Shown here: in pieces, positions 17,799 to 27,058 of the stretch
How positions within the stretch are numbered: the first letter of the stretch is position 1
How the letters are laid out: each line of letters begins with the position of its first letter
From: an uncultured Fretibacterium sp.
GTDB taxonomy: Bacteria; Synergistota; Synergistia; Synergistales; Aminobacteriaceae
Direction: 5' to 3'
NCBI GenBank assembly: GCA_937900285.1
Contig: CALCEM010000051.1
Location: forward strand, 7,122-71,121
Length of the DNA: 64,000 nt
Program-made: the position numbers and the translations under genes
The notes under the pieces: generated by a model
Seen by the model: only the letters and a program-made list of their open reading frames with translations
Database searches by the model: none
Told to the model about the DNA's origin: nothing

Positions 17799-18641
17799 TT
17801 ATTCCCCGTTAAACAAAGCATCATCAAATATACTCTCATCTACTATCTCCTCTCGCTTTTTATTACTATCTTTATTATTTCCTGCGTCCTCGATCTCCTT
17901 AACCTCTTGCGCCTTTAAATCTTTTAGTATTAATTCCGCTACTTTCGATTCCGCTCCCTTCCGTGTCTTATCTGAAGCTGAATGTTCAAAGCCATTGATC
18001 ATTAATCTGACCTCAAATAACGGATTATGTGAAGGCCCCGTAACTCGTATTAATTCGTAAGCCGGTAAAGGCAAATTACGTTTTTGAAGCCACATCTGTA
18101 AACGCGATTTCGGGTCGGCTTTAGCTTCTTGTTCATCGAGATCGGACAAAAATAATTTTTTTATAACACGTTCCGCCGAAGTTATTCCACCGTCTAGACA
18201 TACCGCTCCGATTATACTTTCTACAGCATCGGCACAAATCGATCTCGGTAAATTTTCGCTCCTCATTGAATGTCCATGTAAAAGCATATACGGCACGTTT
18301 AATATTTCTGCTTTCTTGTATAACGATTCTGATTTTACAAGCTCCGCACGCATCCTCGTTAATTCCCCTTCTCCTGAATCAGGATACATTTTATATAATG
18401 ACCTCGCTATCACAAAACCTAAAACAGAATCCCCAAAAAATTCTAAACGCTCATTATTATAAAATAACCCGTGTTCATGCGAAAATGATGAATGTGTTAA
18501 AGCCTCTTCAAGTTTATACCTGTCATTAAATTTATATCCTAGTGTATCCTCTAATTTATTATAATCGCGCTCGTCTATGCTGGCTTTTTTCTTTACTGGT
18601 TCGATTTCTGGCATAATTTTATTTTTCGCTGTACCTTTCAA
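17799..18641 (-). CDS. rnc: Ribonuclease III
   Basis: Up to 280 residues. The catalytic signature NERLEFFGDSVLG is present, with the second acidic pair in ADAVESIIGAV. A double-stranded RNA-binding domain covers roughly residues 175-245 (PKSRLQMWLQKRNLPLPAYELI). An acidic tail (EEIVDESIFDDALFNGE) is extra. The frame opens 23 bases inside fabF; an internal ATG at 18614 is an alternative start. Translational coupling to fabF is likely either way. The rnc gene following fabF-acpP is a conserved order. Confidence 0.93.
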   Translation of the reverse strand: MKGTAKNKIMPEIEPVKKKASIDERDYNKLEDTLGYKFNDRYKLEEALTHSSFSHEHGLFYNNERLEFFGDSVLGFVIARSLYKMYPDSGEGELTRMRAELVKSESLYKKAEILNVPYMLLHGHSMRSENLPRSICADAVESIIGAVCLDGGITSAERVIKKLFLSDLDEQEAKADPKSRLQMWLQKRNLPLPAYELIRVTGPSHNPLFEVRLMINGFEHSASDKTRKGAESKVAELILKDLKAQEVKEIEDAGNNKDSNKKREEIVDESIFDDALFNGE

Positions 18642-19878
18642 ATGCTAATACACCGTTATGTCCGCCAAATCCAAAACTATTTACTAGTAATTTATTTACA
18701 TTGCGGTTTACTCCTGCACCTGTCGATATATTTAAATTACATTCGGGATCGGGGGTCGTGTAATTCAAAGTCGGGTGAATATAATTCTCTTCGATCGCCT
18801 GCATTGAAGCTATTACTTCAAGACCGCCCGCTGCTCCCAAACAATGACCGATCATGCTCTTGGTTGAGGTTACTGTAATATTTTTCGCGACATCTCCAAA
18901 AACTTTATTTATCATTCCCGCCTCCATTTTGTCATTTAAACCGGTTGAAGTCCCGTGAGCGTTTATATAATCTATTTCGCTTTTTTCCCAGCCTGACATT
19001 TTTAAAGCTTTTTCCGTCGCGAATATTGCTCCCTTAGCTTCAGGGTCTGGCGCTGTTATATGCCCTGCATCACATGATGTCCCGTAACCAGTAAACTCCG
19101 CGTAAATATGTGCACCCCTGTTTAATGCGTGATTTAATTCTTCAAGCACTACAACTCCAGCGCCTTCACCCATTACAAAACCATCGCGGTCTTTATCAAA
19201 TGGACGGCTCGCAATTTCAGGATTATCATTTCTGGTTGATAATGCTTTCATCGATGCAAATCCCGCTATACTTATAGCTCTTAATGCTGCTTCAGTTCCT
19301 CCGGTAATTATTACGTCTGCATCGTCCCGGATTATTGCGTGATAGGCTTCTCCCATGCTGTGTAATGACGTAGCGCACGCCGTAACAACGCATAAATTTG
19401 GCCCTTTCGCTCCTAAAACTATAGCCACGTAAGCCGTTGACATGTTGCTGATCATCATAGGTATAAAATAAGGACTTACACGCCTCGATCCCTTTTCGAG
19501 CATTATACGGAAATTATTAAAACTCGTTTCTATTCCGCCCTGACCTGTTCCTATATATACCCCTAATCTATAGGGATCTATTTCACTCAATTTTATTCCG
19601 GAATCCTCTACAGCTAATTTTGAAGCAGCTACCGCAAATTGAATCGCTCGATCTGATCTTTTAGCCTCTTTTGCCGGCATGTATTCGCTGGGATCAAAAT
19701 TCTTTATTTCTGCTCCAAACGTCACAGGACAATCTCCAAGATCAAACGTCGTTATTTTTGAAACTCCATTTTTTCCGGCTCTCAATGCGTCCCAATAATT
19801 TTTTTTACCCGTACCTATAGGACTTACAGGACCTAAACCCGTTATTACTACTCGCCTTTTATTATTTATATTGCTCAA
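18619..19878 (-). CDS. fabF: Beta-ketoacyl-ACP synthase II
   Basis: 419 residues, typical for FabF. The nucleophile is in VVTACATSLHSM, and the two histidines are in NAHGTSTGLND and SMIGHCLGAAGG, forming the C-H-H triad. It condenses malonyl-ACP with acyl-ACP in chain elongation. The start is TTG 19878 with AAGGAG nine bases upstream. A hairpin with a T run lies between acpP and this gene, so fabF is probably expressed at a lower level than acpP. Confidence 0.96.
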   Translation of the reverse strand: MSNINNKRRVVITGLGPVSPIGTGKKNYWDALRAGKNGVSKITTFDLGDCPVTFGAEIKNFDPSEYMPAKEAKRSDRAIQFAVAASKLAVEDSGIKLSEIDPYRLGVYIGTGQGGIETSFNNFRIMLEKGSRRVSPYFIPMMISNMSTAYVAIVLGAKGPNLCVVTACATSLHSMGEAYHAIIRDDADVIITGGTEAALRAISIAGFASMKALSTRNDNPEIASRPFDKDRDGFVMGEGAGVVVLEELNHALNRGAHIYAEFTGYGTSCDAGHITAPDPEAKGAIFATEKALKMSGWEKSEIDYINAHGTSTGLNDKMEAGMINKVFGDVAKNITVTSTKSMIGHCLGAAGGLEVIASMQAIEENYIHPTLNYTTPDPECNLNISTGAGVNRNVNKLLVNSFGFGGHNGVLAFERYSEK

Positions 19879-19906
19879 TTAAAAATACTCCTTACTTTTA
19901 TACATA

Positions 19907-19955
19907 CAAAAAATACGGAGGGACATTCATCATTAAAAATTCATGCCACCCCCGT
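19907..19955 (-). terminator. Hairpin terminator/attenuator between acpP and fabF
   Basis: On the minus strand, ACGGGGGTGGCAT can pair with ATGTCCCTCCGT over twelve base pairs with one bulged T, followed directly by ATTTTTTG. It lies after the acpP stop and before the fabF ribosome site. The genes on both sides belong to one operon, so partial termination is more likely than complete. Confidence 0.75.
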
Positions 19956-19969
19956 AAATATTAAAATTA

Positions 19970-20224
19970 TTATTCGTCTTCTACGCCGATTTTTTCAAGC
20001 GTGTATTTTAATGCTTCTCCCACTGTCGTTAATTTTTCGGCATCCTCGTCGGGAATTTCAATATCAAACTCCTCTTCTATGCCCATAATAAGCTCAACTA
20101 TATCAAGAGAATCAGCTCCTAAATCCTCGTTAAATGTCGCGGTTGGAACTATTTGATCCGGCTCAACTCCGAGTCTGTCAGTGATAATCTTTGTAAGTTT
20201 AGATACTACTTCTTCGCGCTTCAT
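19970..20224 (-). CDS. acpP: Acyl carrier protein
   Basis: 84 residues, acidic and helical. The serine that takes 4'-phosphopantetheine is in GADSLDIVELIM. It carries acyl chains for all fatty acid synthase enzymes encoded around it. An AGGAGGTG site precedes the ATG. It sits between fabG and fabF, with a terminator-like hairpin downstream. Confidence 0.97.
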   Translation of the reverse strand: MKREEVVSKLTKIITDRLGVEPDQIVPTATFNEDLGADSLDIVELIMGIEEEFDIEIPDEDAEKLTTVGEALKYTLEKIGVEDE

Positions 20225-20303
20225 TATTTTTATTTCACCTCCTTAAAAATTTTAACGCTTAAATAATTAACATATTGTCATTTTATCGTCAATAATCAAA
20301 ACT

Positions 20304-21062
20304 TTAACACATCGTTAAACCACCATCGACGGCTAAAACTTGACCGGTAATATAATTATTTAAATCATTCGCAAAAAATAAAACCGCTCTCGCTACATCT
20401 TCGGGCGATCCCATTTTACCGGCTGGGATGCTTGAAATAATATCAGATTTTATTTTCTCGTTTAATTTTTGCGTCATGTCCGTATCAATAAATCCCGGCG
20501 CAATCGCATTAACAGTAATATTTCTTGAAGCATATTCACGGGCTGCAGCTTTCGTAAAACCTATTATGCCGGCCTTTGAAGCTGAATAATTTGCCTGTCC
20601 GGGATTTCCGATTAAACCCGAAACAGACGAAATATTTATAATTCTGCCAAATTTATTTTTAGCCATGTCGCGTATAGCTTCTTTTGTGCAGTAAAACACA
20701 GAATTTAAATTTAAATTTATTACGTTGTTCCAGTCCTCAAGCTTCATGCGCATTAATAAATTATCTCGTGTGATTCCGGCATTATTAACCAGAATGCTGA
20801 CGCTCTCACCAAAATATTTTTTTATTTCAGCGAACATATTTACAACTTCGTCAGGATTTCCGACATTAGCTTTAAAAATTTCGCACTTGATATTTTTGCT
20901 TGAATTTGAATTTAAATTTAAATTTAATATTTCAGCTTTCAAATTTTCCGCGCTCTCAAGGCTATTATTAAAATTTATTGCTACATCATAATTATTTTTT
21001 GCAAGCTCCAGCGCGACAGCTCTACCGATTCCGCGAGATGCTCCAGTGATTAGCGCAAGCAT
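20304..21062 (-). CDS. fabG: 3-oxoacyl-ACP reductase
   Basis: 252 residues, short-chain dehydrogenase. The NADPH-binding motif GASRGIGRAVA is at the N-terminus, NNAGITRDNLL follows, and the catalytic Y-x3-K is in YSASKAGIIGF. It reduces 3-oxoacyl-ACP. An asparagine/leucine-rich insertion (ILNLNLNSNSSKN) coincides with hexanucleotide near-repeats in the DNA that keep the frame. The gene overlaps fabD by 13 bases. Confidence 0.95.
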   Translation of the reverse strand: MLALITGASRGIGRAVALELAKNNYDVAINFNNSLESAENLKAEILNLNLNSNSSKNIKCEIFKANVGNPDEVVNMFAEIKKYFGESVSILVNNAGITRDNLLMRMKLEDWNNVINLNLNSVFYCTKEAIRDMAKNKFGRIINISSVSGLIGNPGQANYSASKAGIIGFTKAAAREYASRNITVNAIAPGFIDTDMTQKLNEKIKSDIISSIPAGKMGSPEDVARAVLFFANDLNNYITGQVLAVDGGLTMC

Positions 21063-22003
21063 TCGGCTAATTCCTCCAATTTTTGGGGCGTTCCTGTAGA
21101 TTTAATATTAATTCCTTTTATTGTGCGCTTGATCAGACCTGATAAAACTTCTCCGCTTCCGATCTCAAAAAACGCATTAATTTTCAATTTATCGGCCATG
21201 TATTCAACTGAATTTTGCCATAAAACCGGGCTAAAAGTCTGCTCAAATAAATTTGCCTGGATCTCTTTAGGCTCTTCAACCGGACGGGCATCAACATTTG
21301 AAATAATTTGCCATTCAGGGTAATCCCAATCGATTTTTTTAAATTCCTCGTTTAATTTATTTGCCGCAGAAATCATTAACCTGCTATGAAATGGAGCACT
21401 AACATTTAATTTTATTGCACGTTTTGCGCCGCGTCCTTTAGCTTCGTTTACGGCCATGTCGACAAAATCATTTAAACCTGATATAACGACTTGACCGGGA
21501 GCGTTAAAATTGGCTGGCTGACATTCGTGATTTTTTGCAACTGATTCGCAGACTGAAATTACTTCCTCTGAACTTAATCCCAAAATTGCGGCCATCGATC
21601 CGACTCCCGGCTCAACAGCTTCCTGCATAAATTTTCCGCGTTTGTTTACGAGTTTTACACCATCAGAAAATTTTAAAACTTTCGATGCAACAAGAGCCGT
21701 GTACTCGCCCAAACTATGACCGGCAACGCAAACAGGATTTAATTTAATTTTCATTTCATCCGTAAGAACTTTTAAAACAGCTATGCTCGCCGTTAAAATT
21801 GCAGGCTGTGCATTTTCGGTCAACGTTAATTCTTCTTCAGGGCCTTCAAACATTAATCTGGTCAAATTAAAATTTAATGCGTCATCAGCTTCCTCAAAAA
21901 TATTTTTTGCACATCCAAAATTATTATAAAACTCTTTGCACATTCCTACAGTTTGAGAGCCTTGACCGGGAAACACTAAAGCATAATTTAAATTTTCGTT
22001 CAT
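21050..22003 (-). CDS. fabD: Malonyl-CoA:ACP transacylase
   Basis: 317 residues, normal length. FPGQGSQTVGM opens the protein, the catalytic serine is in GHSLGEYTAL, and the catalytic histidine is in APFHSRLM. It loads malonate onto acyl carrier protein. It lies between fabK and fabG and overlaps fabG, indicating translational coupling. Confidence 0.96.
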   Translation of the reverse strand: MNENLNYALVFPGQGSQTVGMCKEFYNNFGCAKNIFEEADDALNFNLTRLMFEGPEEELTLTENAQPAILTASIAVLKVLTDEMKIKLNPVCVAGHSLGEYTALVASKVLKFSDGVKLVNKRGKFMQEAVEPGVGSMAAILGLSSEEVISVCESVAKNHECQPANFNAPGQVVISGLNDFVDMAVNEAKGRGAKRAIKLNVSAPFHSRLMISAANKLNEEFKKIDWDYPEWQIISNVDARPVEEPKEIQANLFEQTFSPVLWQNSVEYMADKLKINAFFEIGSGEVLSGLIKRTIKGINIKSTGTPQKLEELAECLR

Positions 22004-22011
22004 GTATTCAC

Positions 22012-22965
22012 CTAATTTGCATTTAAAATTTTTTCAGCTTGAGCAAATATATTTTTTATTATCTCTTCTGCCGGTAAAATATTATTTACCATTGCGGCAC
22101 TCTGCCCGGACATAAGCGACCCCCATTCGGTATCACCATCAACAACAGCGGCGCGTAATTTTCCAGTCCCAAGAGCTTCAATCTGTTCAGCTGGAGCGTT
22201 TATATTTTCGAGACGTTCAAATTCAGCAGTTAATTTATTTCTCAAACATCTAACGGGATGCCCCAATTTATAACCAGTTACAGCCGTTGACCTGTCGCGA
22301 GCTTCTAAAACAGCTTTTTTATAATTTTCGTGTACAGTGCATTCTTCGCAGCAAATAAAACGCGTCCCAAGTTGAACACCTTCAGCACCCAAAACAAAAG
22401 CCGCTGCTATTCCACGACCGTCAGCAATTCCTCCAGCTGTTATAACCGGAATTTTTACGGCATCAACAATTTGAGGCGTTAAAACCATTGTCGTTAATTC
22501 TCCGATATGTCCGCCTGCTTCCATTCCTTCGGCGATTACGGCATCAGCGCCTTGTTTTTCGACTCTGCGAGCCTGAGCGACCGAAGCTATTACGGGTATA
22601 ACTTTAGTCCCAATTGGTTTTAATTTTTCCAAAACTTTACCGGGACTTCCTGCTCCAGTCGTAACAATCGGGATTTTTTGTTCATATGCAACTTGTAAAG
22701 CGTCATCAGCAGTAGGAGACATGAGCATAATATTTAAACCGAAATTTTTACCGGGCTTCAATAATTTTTTAGCTTTTATTATTTCCTGTTCTAAAATATT
22801 TTTTGGAGTAGCAGCAGCCGCGATTATTCCGAGTCCTCCTGCGTTACTTACAGCGCTTGCGAGTTCAGCATTTGCGACCCAAGCCATACCGCCCTGTGTC
22901 AAAGGATATTCTGTCCCTAAAATTTTGCACACTCGATTATCTTTAAAATTAATAATTTTGATCAC
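22012..22965 (-). CDS. fabK: Enoyl-ACP reductase II (FMN-dependent)
   Basis: 317 residues. The N-terminal LTQGGMAWVANAELASAVS is typical of FabK and nitronate monooxygenase-like TIM barrels. FMN contacts are in AEGMEAGGHIGE and TAGGIADGRGIAAA. It performs the last reduction of each elongation cycle in place of FabI. GTG 22965 is the best start available, although AAGGGG lies almost against it, so the true start is uncertain. Its place between plsX and fabD supports FabK over nitronate monooxygenase. Confidence 0.93.
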   Translation of the reverse strand: MIKIINFKDNRVCKILGTEYPLTQGGMAWVANAELASAVSNAGGLGIIAAAATPKNILEQEIIKAKKLLKPGKNFGLNIMLMSPTADDALQVAYEQKIPIVTTGAGSPGKVLEKLKPIGTKVIPVIASVAQARRVEKQGADAVIAEGMEAGGHIGELTTMVLTPQIVDAVKIPVITAGGIADGRGIAAAFVLGAEGVQLGTRFICCEECTVHENYKKAVLEARDRSTAVTGYKLGHPVRCLRNKLTAEFERLENINAPAEQIEALGTGKLRAAVVDGDTEWGSLMSGQSAAMVNNILPAEEIIKNIFAQAEKILNAN

Positions 22966-22994
22966 CCCTTAAAAAAATTTTTTATATTTATAAT

Positions 22995-23984
22995 TTATAT
23001 TTCGTTGCTTATTAGATCCGGTCCATTTTCCTCAATAAATTTTCTTGCTGCAGAAATAGCGCTCTTAACTGCCGGAGCTTTTGAACGTCCATGAGCTTTT
23101 ATTACAGCACCTTTAACGCCCAATAAAGGAGTGCCGCCGTATTTTTCGTAATTGAAACGTGCCCATAATCTTTTTACGACTGGTGCGAGCAATAACATTC
23201 CTGCTTTTGTCATAAAACTTTTTTTAACTTCGTCATATAACAAATTTTTTAAACACTGCATAATGCCTTCACCTAATTTCAGCGTAATATTCCCGTTAAA
23301 GCCGTCACAAATAATAATATCGCTTTTACCCCATACTACGTCATTGCCTTCGATGTAGCCTTTAAAATTTAAATTGCTTTTCGCCTCAATTAATTCGCGT
23401 GCTGACATTGTAGCTTCATCGCCTTTTATTTCTTCAGTTCCGTTTGATAATAATTTTATTTCGGGATTTTCGATCTTTAAAATTTTTCTGGCGTAAATAT
23501 TTCCCATAGACGCGAACTGTAATAAATTTTCTGGTTTACATCTGACTGTAGCTCCGACATCGAGCATAAAACTCGGCTTCAGAACTGACGGAATTACAAC
23601 ACCTAAAGCGGGCCGATCAATTTCCGGCAGTCTCCCAACGATTAAAACACCGCCTGCAACGATAGCGCCAGTATTTCCAGCTGATACACACCCTTGAGCT
23701 TCACCGCTTCTGACCATTTCCATAGCAACGCGTAAACTTGAATTTTTTTTCTTGCGTATAGCATTAGCTGGGTGTTCGTCCATTGAAATTATTTCAGTCG
23801 TGTTAATAATGTTTATTCTGGAATTATTTTTTTTTGCCAGACATGATTTAATTTTATTTTCATCACCTGTTAAAGCGATTTCTATATCCTCGAATTCTTC
23901 ACAGGCTAAAATTGCCCCTTTACAAATTTCACCCGGAGCATTATCTCCGCCCATCGCGTCAACAGCTATTGTAATTTTTCTCAT
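22995..23984 (-). CDS. plsX: Phosphate acyltransferase PlsX
   Basis: 329 residues. The N-terminus TIAVDAMGGDNAPGEICKGA and the central SAGNTGAIVAGG are PlsX signatures. It makes acyl-phosphate from acyl-ACP for phospholipid synthesis with PlsY. The ATG overlaps the fapR stop codon by four bases. The fapR-plsX-fab order is the FapR regulon layout known from Bacillus. Confidence 0.96.
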   Translation of the reverse strand: MRKITIAVDAMGGDNAPGEICKGAILACEEFEDIEIALTGDENKIKSCLAKKNNSRINIINTTEIISMDEHPANAIRKKKNSSLRVAMEMVRSGEAQGCVSAGNTGAIVAGGVLIVGRLPEIDRPALGVVIPSVLKPSFMLDVGATVRCKPENLLQFASMGNIYARKILKIENPEIKLLSNGTEEIKGDEATMSARELIEAKSNLNFKGYIEGNDVVWGKSDIIICDGFNGNITLKLGEGIMQCLKNLLYDEVKKSFMTKAGMLLLAPVVKRLWARFNYEKYGGTPLLGVKGAVIKAHGRSKAPAVKSAISAARKFIEENGPDLISNEI

Positions 23985-24535
23985 TCGAGCACCTCAATAA
24001 TAAAACGTCCTACAAATATTTCTCTGTCTCCCGCTATGGTTCTGACGCTTACAATTTTTTTACTGTCATGACTTGTTCCGACTTTTGCGCGAGCTAACAA
24101 GACTTCCCCGACATGTGCATGGTCTTTATATTCGCCTCTCATTGAAGCTATTATTGCGACTGCAGATTTAACTGCGGCGACAGCTATTGAACTGGCCTGC
24201 GAATAAATATAATGATCCCAAACGATATCAGTTAATTTAAAAGCCATCTCCCTAACAGTTTTAAGCGCAGACAATGCCCACTTATCCGGCTCAAGCTCCA
24301 ACAATTCACCGGTTAATTCGTCATGTCCGAGTGAAATTAATTTTTTCTTAGCTTCTTCGGCCATGTCCTTTAATCTCTCTCGAAATTCAGGAACTCCCAT
24401 TAAAGACCGATCAAGCCTGACAGTACTGACACTAACTTTTAATTTTTCTGCTAATTCTTTATCAGTTATGGCAGGATTAATTTTTAATAATTTATTTAAT
24501 TTTAATTGGCGTTTTTCCCGTGATTTTTTTAGCAC
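23981..24535 (-). CDS. fapR: Lipid-synthesis repressor FapR
   Basis: 184 residues. The N-terminal helix-turn-helix is NPAITDKELAEKLKVSVSTV, followed by a linker helix and a hot-dog effector domain (VGEVLLARAKVGTS). In Bacillus, FapR represses lipid genes until malonyl-CoA or malonyl-ACP binds the hot-dog domain. The start is GTG 24535 with GAGG about twelve bases upstream. A FapR-like box overlaps this start and a strong promoter lies upstream, so it is very probably autoregulated. It is the first gene of the lipid operon down to rnc. Confidence 0.93.
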   Translation of the reverse strand: MLKKSREKRQLKLNKLLKINPAITDKELAEKLKVSVSTVRLDRSLMGVPEFRERLKDMAEEAKKKLISLGHDELTGELLELEPDKWALSALKTVREMAFKLTDIVWDHYIYSQASSIAVAAVKSAVAIIASMRGEYKDHAHVGEVLLARAKVGTSHDSKKIVSVRTIAGDREIFVGRFIIEVLE

Positions 24536-24545
24536 CTGCTCTTAA
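24529..24545 (-). promoter_or_regulatory. FapR-like operator overlapping the fapR start codon
   Basis: TTAGCACCTGCTCTTAA on the plus strand closely resembles the TTAGTACCTAGTCTTAA-type FapR box as I remember it from Bacillus (three differences). It covers the GTG start and the space to the ribosome site. Confidence 0.6.
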
Positions 24546-24576
24546 TACCTCATGATAAAAATAAAATTTTCGGAGC

Positions 24577-24605
24577 ATTATATTTTTTTTAATATCGTGC
24601 GTCAA
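24577..24605 (-). promoter_or_regulatory. Sigma-70 promoter of the fapR lipid operon
   Basis: On the minus strand TTGACG (24600-24605) and TATAAT (24577-24582) are separated by exactly 17 bases. This near-consensus promoter lies between mnmA and fapR and gives a start point near 24570. Confidence 0.8.
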
Positions 24606-24641
24606 GATTTAAATAATTTTTATGAATTTAAGCGAGGATTT

Positions 24642-25745
24642 TTAAATTTTTCTGTTCAACGAGTTAAACGCTCTCGAAATTATTCCGCCTCCGATAACAT
24701 AATCGCCATTATAAATTACTGCGGATTGTCCTCGCGCTGGGGTCATTACCGGTTCTGGAAATTCAATTAATAATTTATCGCTCTCAGTCCGGAATATCAT
24801 GGCCGGTAATTCTTTTTGGTTATAACGGATTTTCACGCAGGCATTAATTTTATTTTTTATATCGTCCACCGCAATTAAATTTATTTTATTTACTTCGATA
24901 TATTTGCTATATAAATCCGGATCATTTTCATGAGCCAAAATTATTTTATTTGAAGCAGGATCAATTTCAGAAATATATAACCTCGAACTCGAACTAATTC
25001 CCAAGCCTCTACGCTGACCGATCGTATAATTTATTATTCCCTTGTGAACGCCTAAAATTTTCCCGGATGTGTTTACAAATTCGCCGGGTAAATAATTTTT
25101 GCCGGTGTAACCTTTTATGAAGCCTGAGTAATTTCCGTCAGGGACAAAACAAATATCTTGTGAATCGTGTTTTTTTGCAACAGGTAAATTTAAATTGCCC
25201 GCTAAAATTCTAACTTCAGATTTTTTTCTGTCACCAAGAGGGAAATCAACGTGAGATAATTGCTCTTGAGTTAAGCAATATAATACATATGACTGATCAC
25301 GCGAAATGTCTTCACCCTTCTTTAAAAAATATCTGTTATTATTAAATTCAATTTTGGCATAATGCCCTGTAGCGATTTTATTAAAACCATTTTTCAGCGC
25401 GTAATTTAAAAATAAATCGAACTTTATATATTTATTGCAAGCTATGCACGGGTTTGGAGTTGCACCAGCTTCATAAACCTGAACAAAATTTTTTATTACA
25501 TGTTCCTCAAATTCCGACATAAAATTTAAAACTTCGTGATCAATATTTAATATTTCGCAAATTTTTTTAGCGTCCTGAATATTTTCAAACGTGCAACAAG
25601 GATAACGACCGGGAATATTTAACGCCTCATTTAAAAATAATAACATCGTTGCACCTGAACAATTTTTATATTTTTCACGCATCAAATAAGCGGAGACTCC
25701 GGAATCAACGCCTCCGCTCATAGCTGTTAAAATTCTGGTATGCAT
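24642..25745 (-). CDS. mnmA: tRNA-specific 2-thiouridylase MnmA
   Basis: 367 residues. The PP-loop is in LTAMSGGVDSGVSAYL. The two catalytic cysteines are in GATPNPCIACNKYIKF and HDSQDICFVPDGNYSGF. It adds sulfur to U34 of Lys, Glu and Gln tRNAs, with sulfur supplied ultimately by a cysteine desulfurase such as the IscS in this window. It lies downstream of an aminotransferase gene and ahead of the fapR promoter. Confidence 0.95.
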   Translation of the reverse strand: MHTRILTAMSGGVDSGVSAYLMREKYKNCSGATMLLFLNEALNIPGRYPCCTFENIQDAKKICEILNIDHEVLNFMSEFEEHVIKNFVQVYEAGATPNPCIACNKYIKFDLFLNYALKNGFNKIATGHYAKIEFNNNRYFLKKGEDISRDQSYVLYCLTQEQLSHVDFPLGDRKKSEVRILAGNLNLPVAKKHDSQDICFVPDGNYSGFIKGYTGKNYLPGEFVNTSGKILGVHKGIINYTIGQRRGLGISSSSRLYISEIDPASNKIILAHENDPDLYSKYIEVNKINLIAVDDIKNKINACVKIRYNQKELPAMIFRTESDKLLIEFPEPVMTPARGQSAVIYNGDYVIGGGIISRAFNSLNRKI

Positions 25746-25764
25746 AAAATTTTTTATTTTTATC

Positions 25765-26943
25765 TTATTTTAATAACGCTTTCAATTTCCCAAGACGGTT
25801 AATTGCTTCGTCTATGACTTCATCTGAACGCGCAAAATGAAACCTGATTAAATTATTTATATCCTCCCTGAAAAAGCTTGAACCCGGTACAGCAGCAACC
25901 CCTACATTTTCGCAAGCCCATTCACAGAACTCCAAATCAGTTTTATTTTTAAATTGATCAAGTTCCAAAAATTCATCGATGTTCACCATTACGAAATATG
26001 TACCAGCCGGGATATTATGTTTTAAGCCGATCTCGTCAAGACCCTTTAAAAATCTGTCGCGCTTGCTCGCATATTTTGCCTGTAACTCATCATAATAACT
26101 TTTTGGAAATTTAAACGCTGTTACCGCCGCTTCCTGTAACGGTGATGCAGCACCAACTGTCAAAAAGTCGTGAACCTTCCTCGCTCCTTCCACAACTCTT
26201 TCAGGTCCAATTAAATAACCTAAACGCCAGCCGGTAATCGAATAAGTTTTAGACATTGAATTACACGTAATAACATTATCGAAAAGTCCAGGCAATGCTG
26301 AAGCGTAAACATGTTTATTATTATCAAAAATTATGTGCTCGTAAACTTCATCTGTGATAATGAACGCATCATATTTCTTTGCAAGCGCTCCGATCTCCGT
26401 TAATTCTTTTTCCGTGAAAACTTTTCCGCAGGGATTCGAAGGATTACAAATTACAATGGCCTTCGCTCCTGATTTAAATCCGTCCTCGATAATATTAATA
26501 TTAAAATTATATTCCGGCGGAACTAAAGGGACGTATATGGGTTCTGCTCCTGATAAAATAGCATCTGCTCCGTAATTCTCATAAAACGGCGAAAATACTA
26601 AAACTTTATCACCGGGATTACAAATCGTCATCATTGCGCACATCATTGATTCTGTTGAACCGCATGTGATCACAATCTCTTTTTCAGGGTCAAGAGTTCG
26701 CCCTATAGCTTTGCCCTGCTTTTCGCAAATTGCATCACGTAAATTTTTCGCTCCGAATGTTATAGCATATTGGTGAGGACCTTTGAGAGCAGCTTCCTCA
26801 AGAGCGTTCATCATTTCAACGGGCGGATCCCAATCTGGGAAACCTTGAGATAAATTTATTGCGTTATATTTATTACAAATTCTCGTCATTCTGCGTATTA
26901 CTGAATCTGTAAAAGTTCCAACACGATCGCTTAATTTAGGCAT
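25765..26943 (-). CDS. Class I/II PLP-dependent aminotransferase
   Basis: 392 residues. NLSQGFPDWDPP, CNPSNPCGKVF, the PLP lysine in NSMSKTYSITGWRLGYL and the C-terminal RFHFARSDE form the standard fold-type I set. The opening motif resembles the kynurenine/methionine/aspartate aminotransferase subgroup. The exact amino acid substrate cannot be told from sequence. It is followed twenty bases later by mnmA. Confidence 0.88.
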   Translation of the reverse strand: MPKLSDRVGTFTDSVIRRMTRICNKYNAINLSQGFPDWDPPVEMMNALEEAALKGPHQYAITFGAKNLRDAICEKQGKAIGRTLDPEKEIVITCGSTESMMCAMMTICNPGDKVLVFSPFYENYGADAILSGAEPIYVPLVPPEYNFNINIIEDGFKSGAKAIVICNPSNPCGKVFTEKELTEIGALAKKYDAFIITDEVYEHIIFDNNKHVYASALPGLFDNVITCNSMSKTYSITGWRLGYLIGPERVVEGARKVHDFLTVGAASPLQEAAVTAFKFPKSYYDELQAKYASKRDRFLKGLDEIGLKHNIPAGTYFVMVNIDEFLELDQFKNKTDLEFCEWACENVGVAAVPGSSFFREDINNLIRFHFARSDEVIDEAINRLGKLKALLK

Positions 26944-27058
26944 CTTAAATTTTTTCGAGTCCTTTCAATTCAATTCTATAAATTATTAAATTTCACTTAA
27001 ACCATAATTTTAATTTTATATTTAACTTTTGGCAATATTTTTTAAATTTATTTACATT

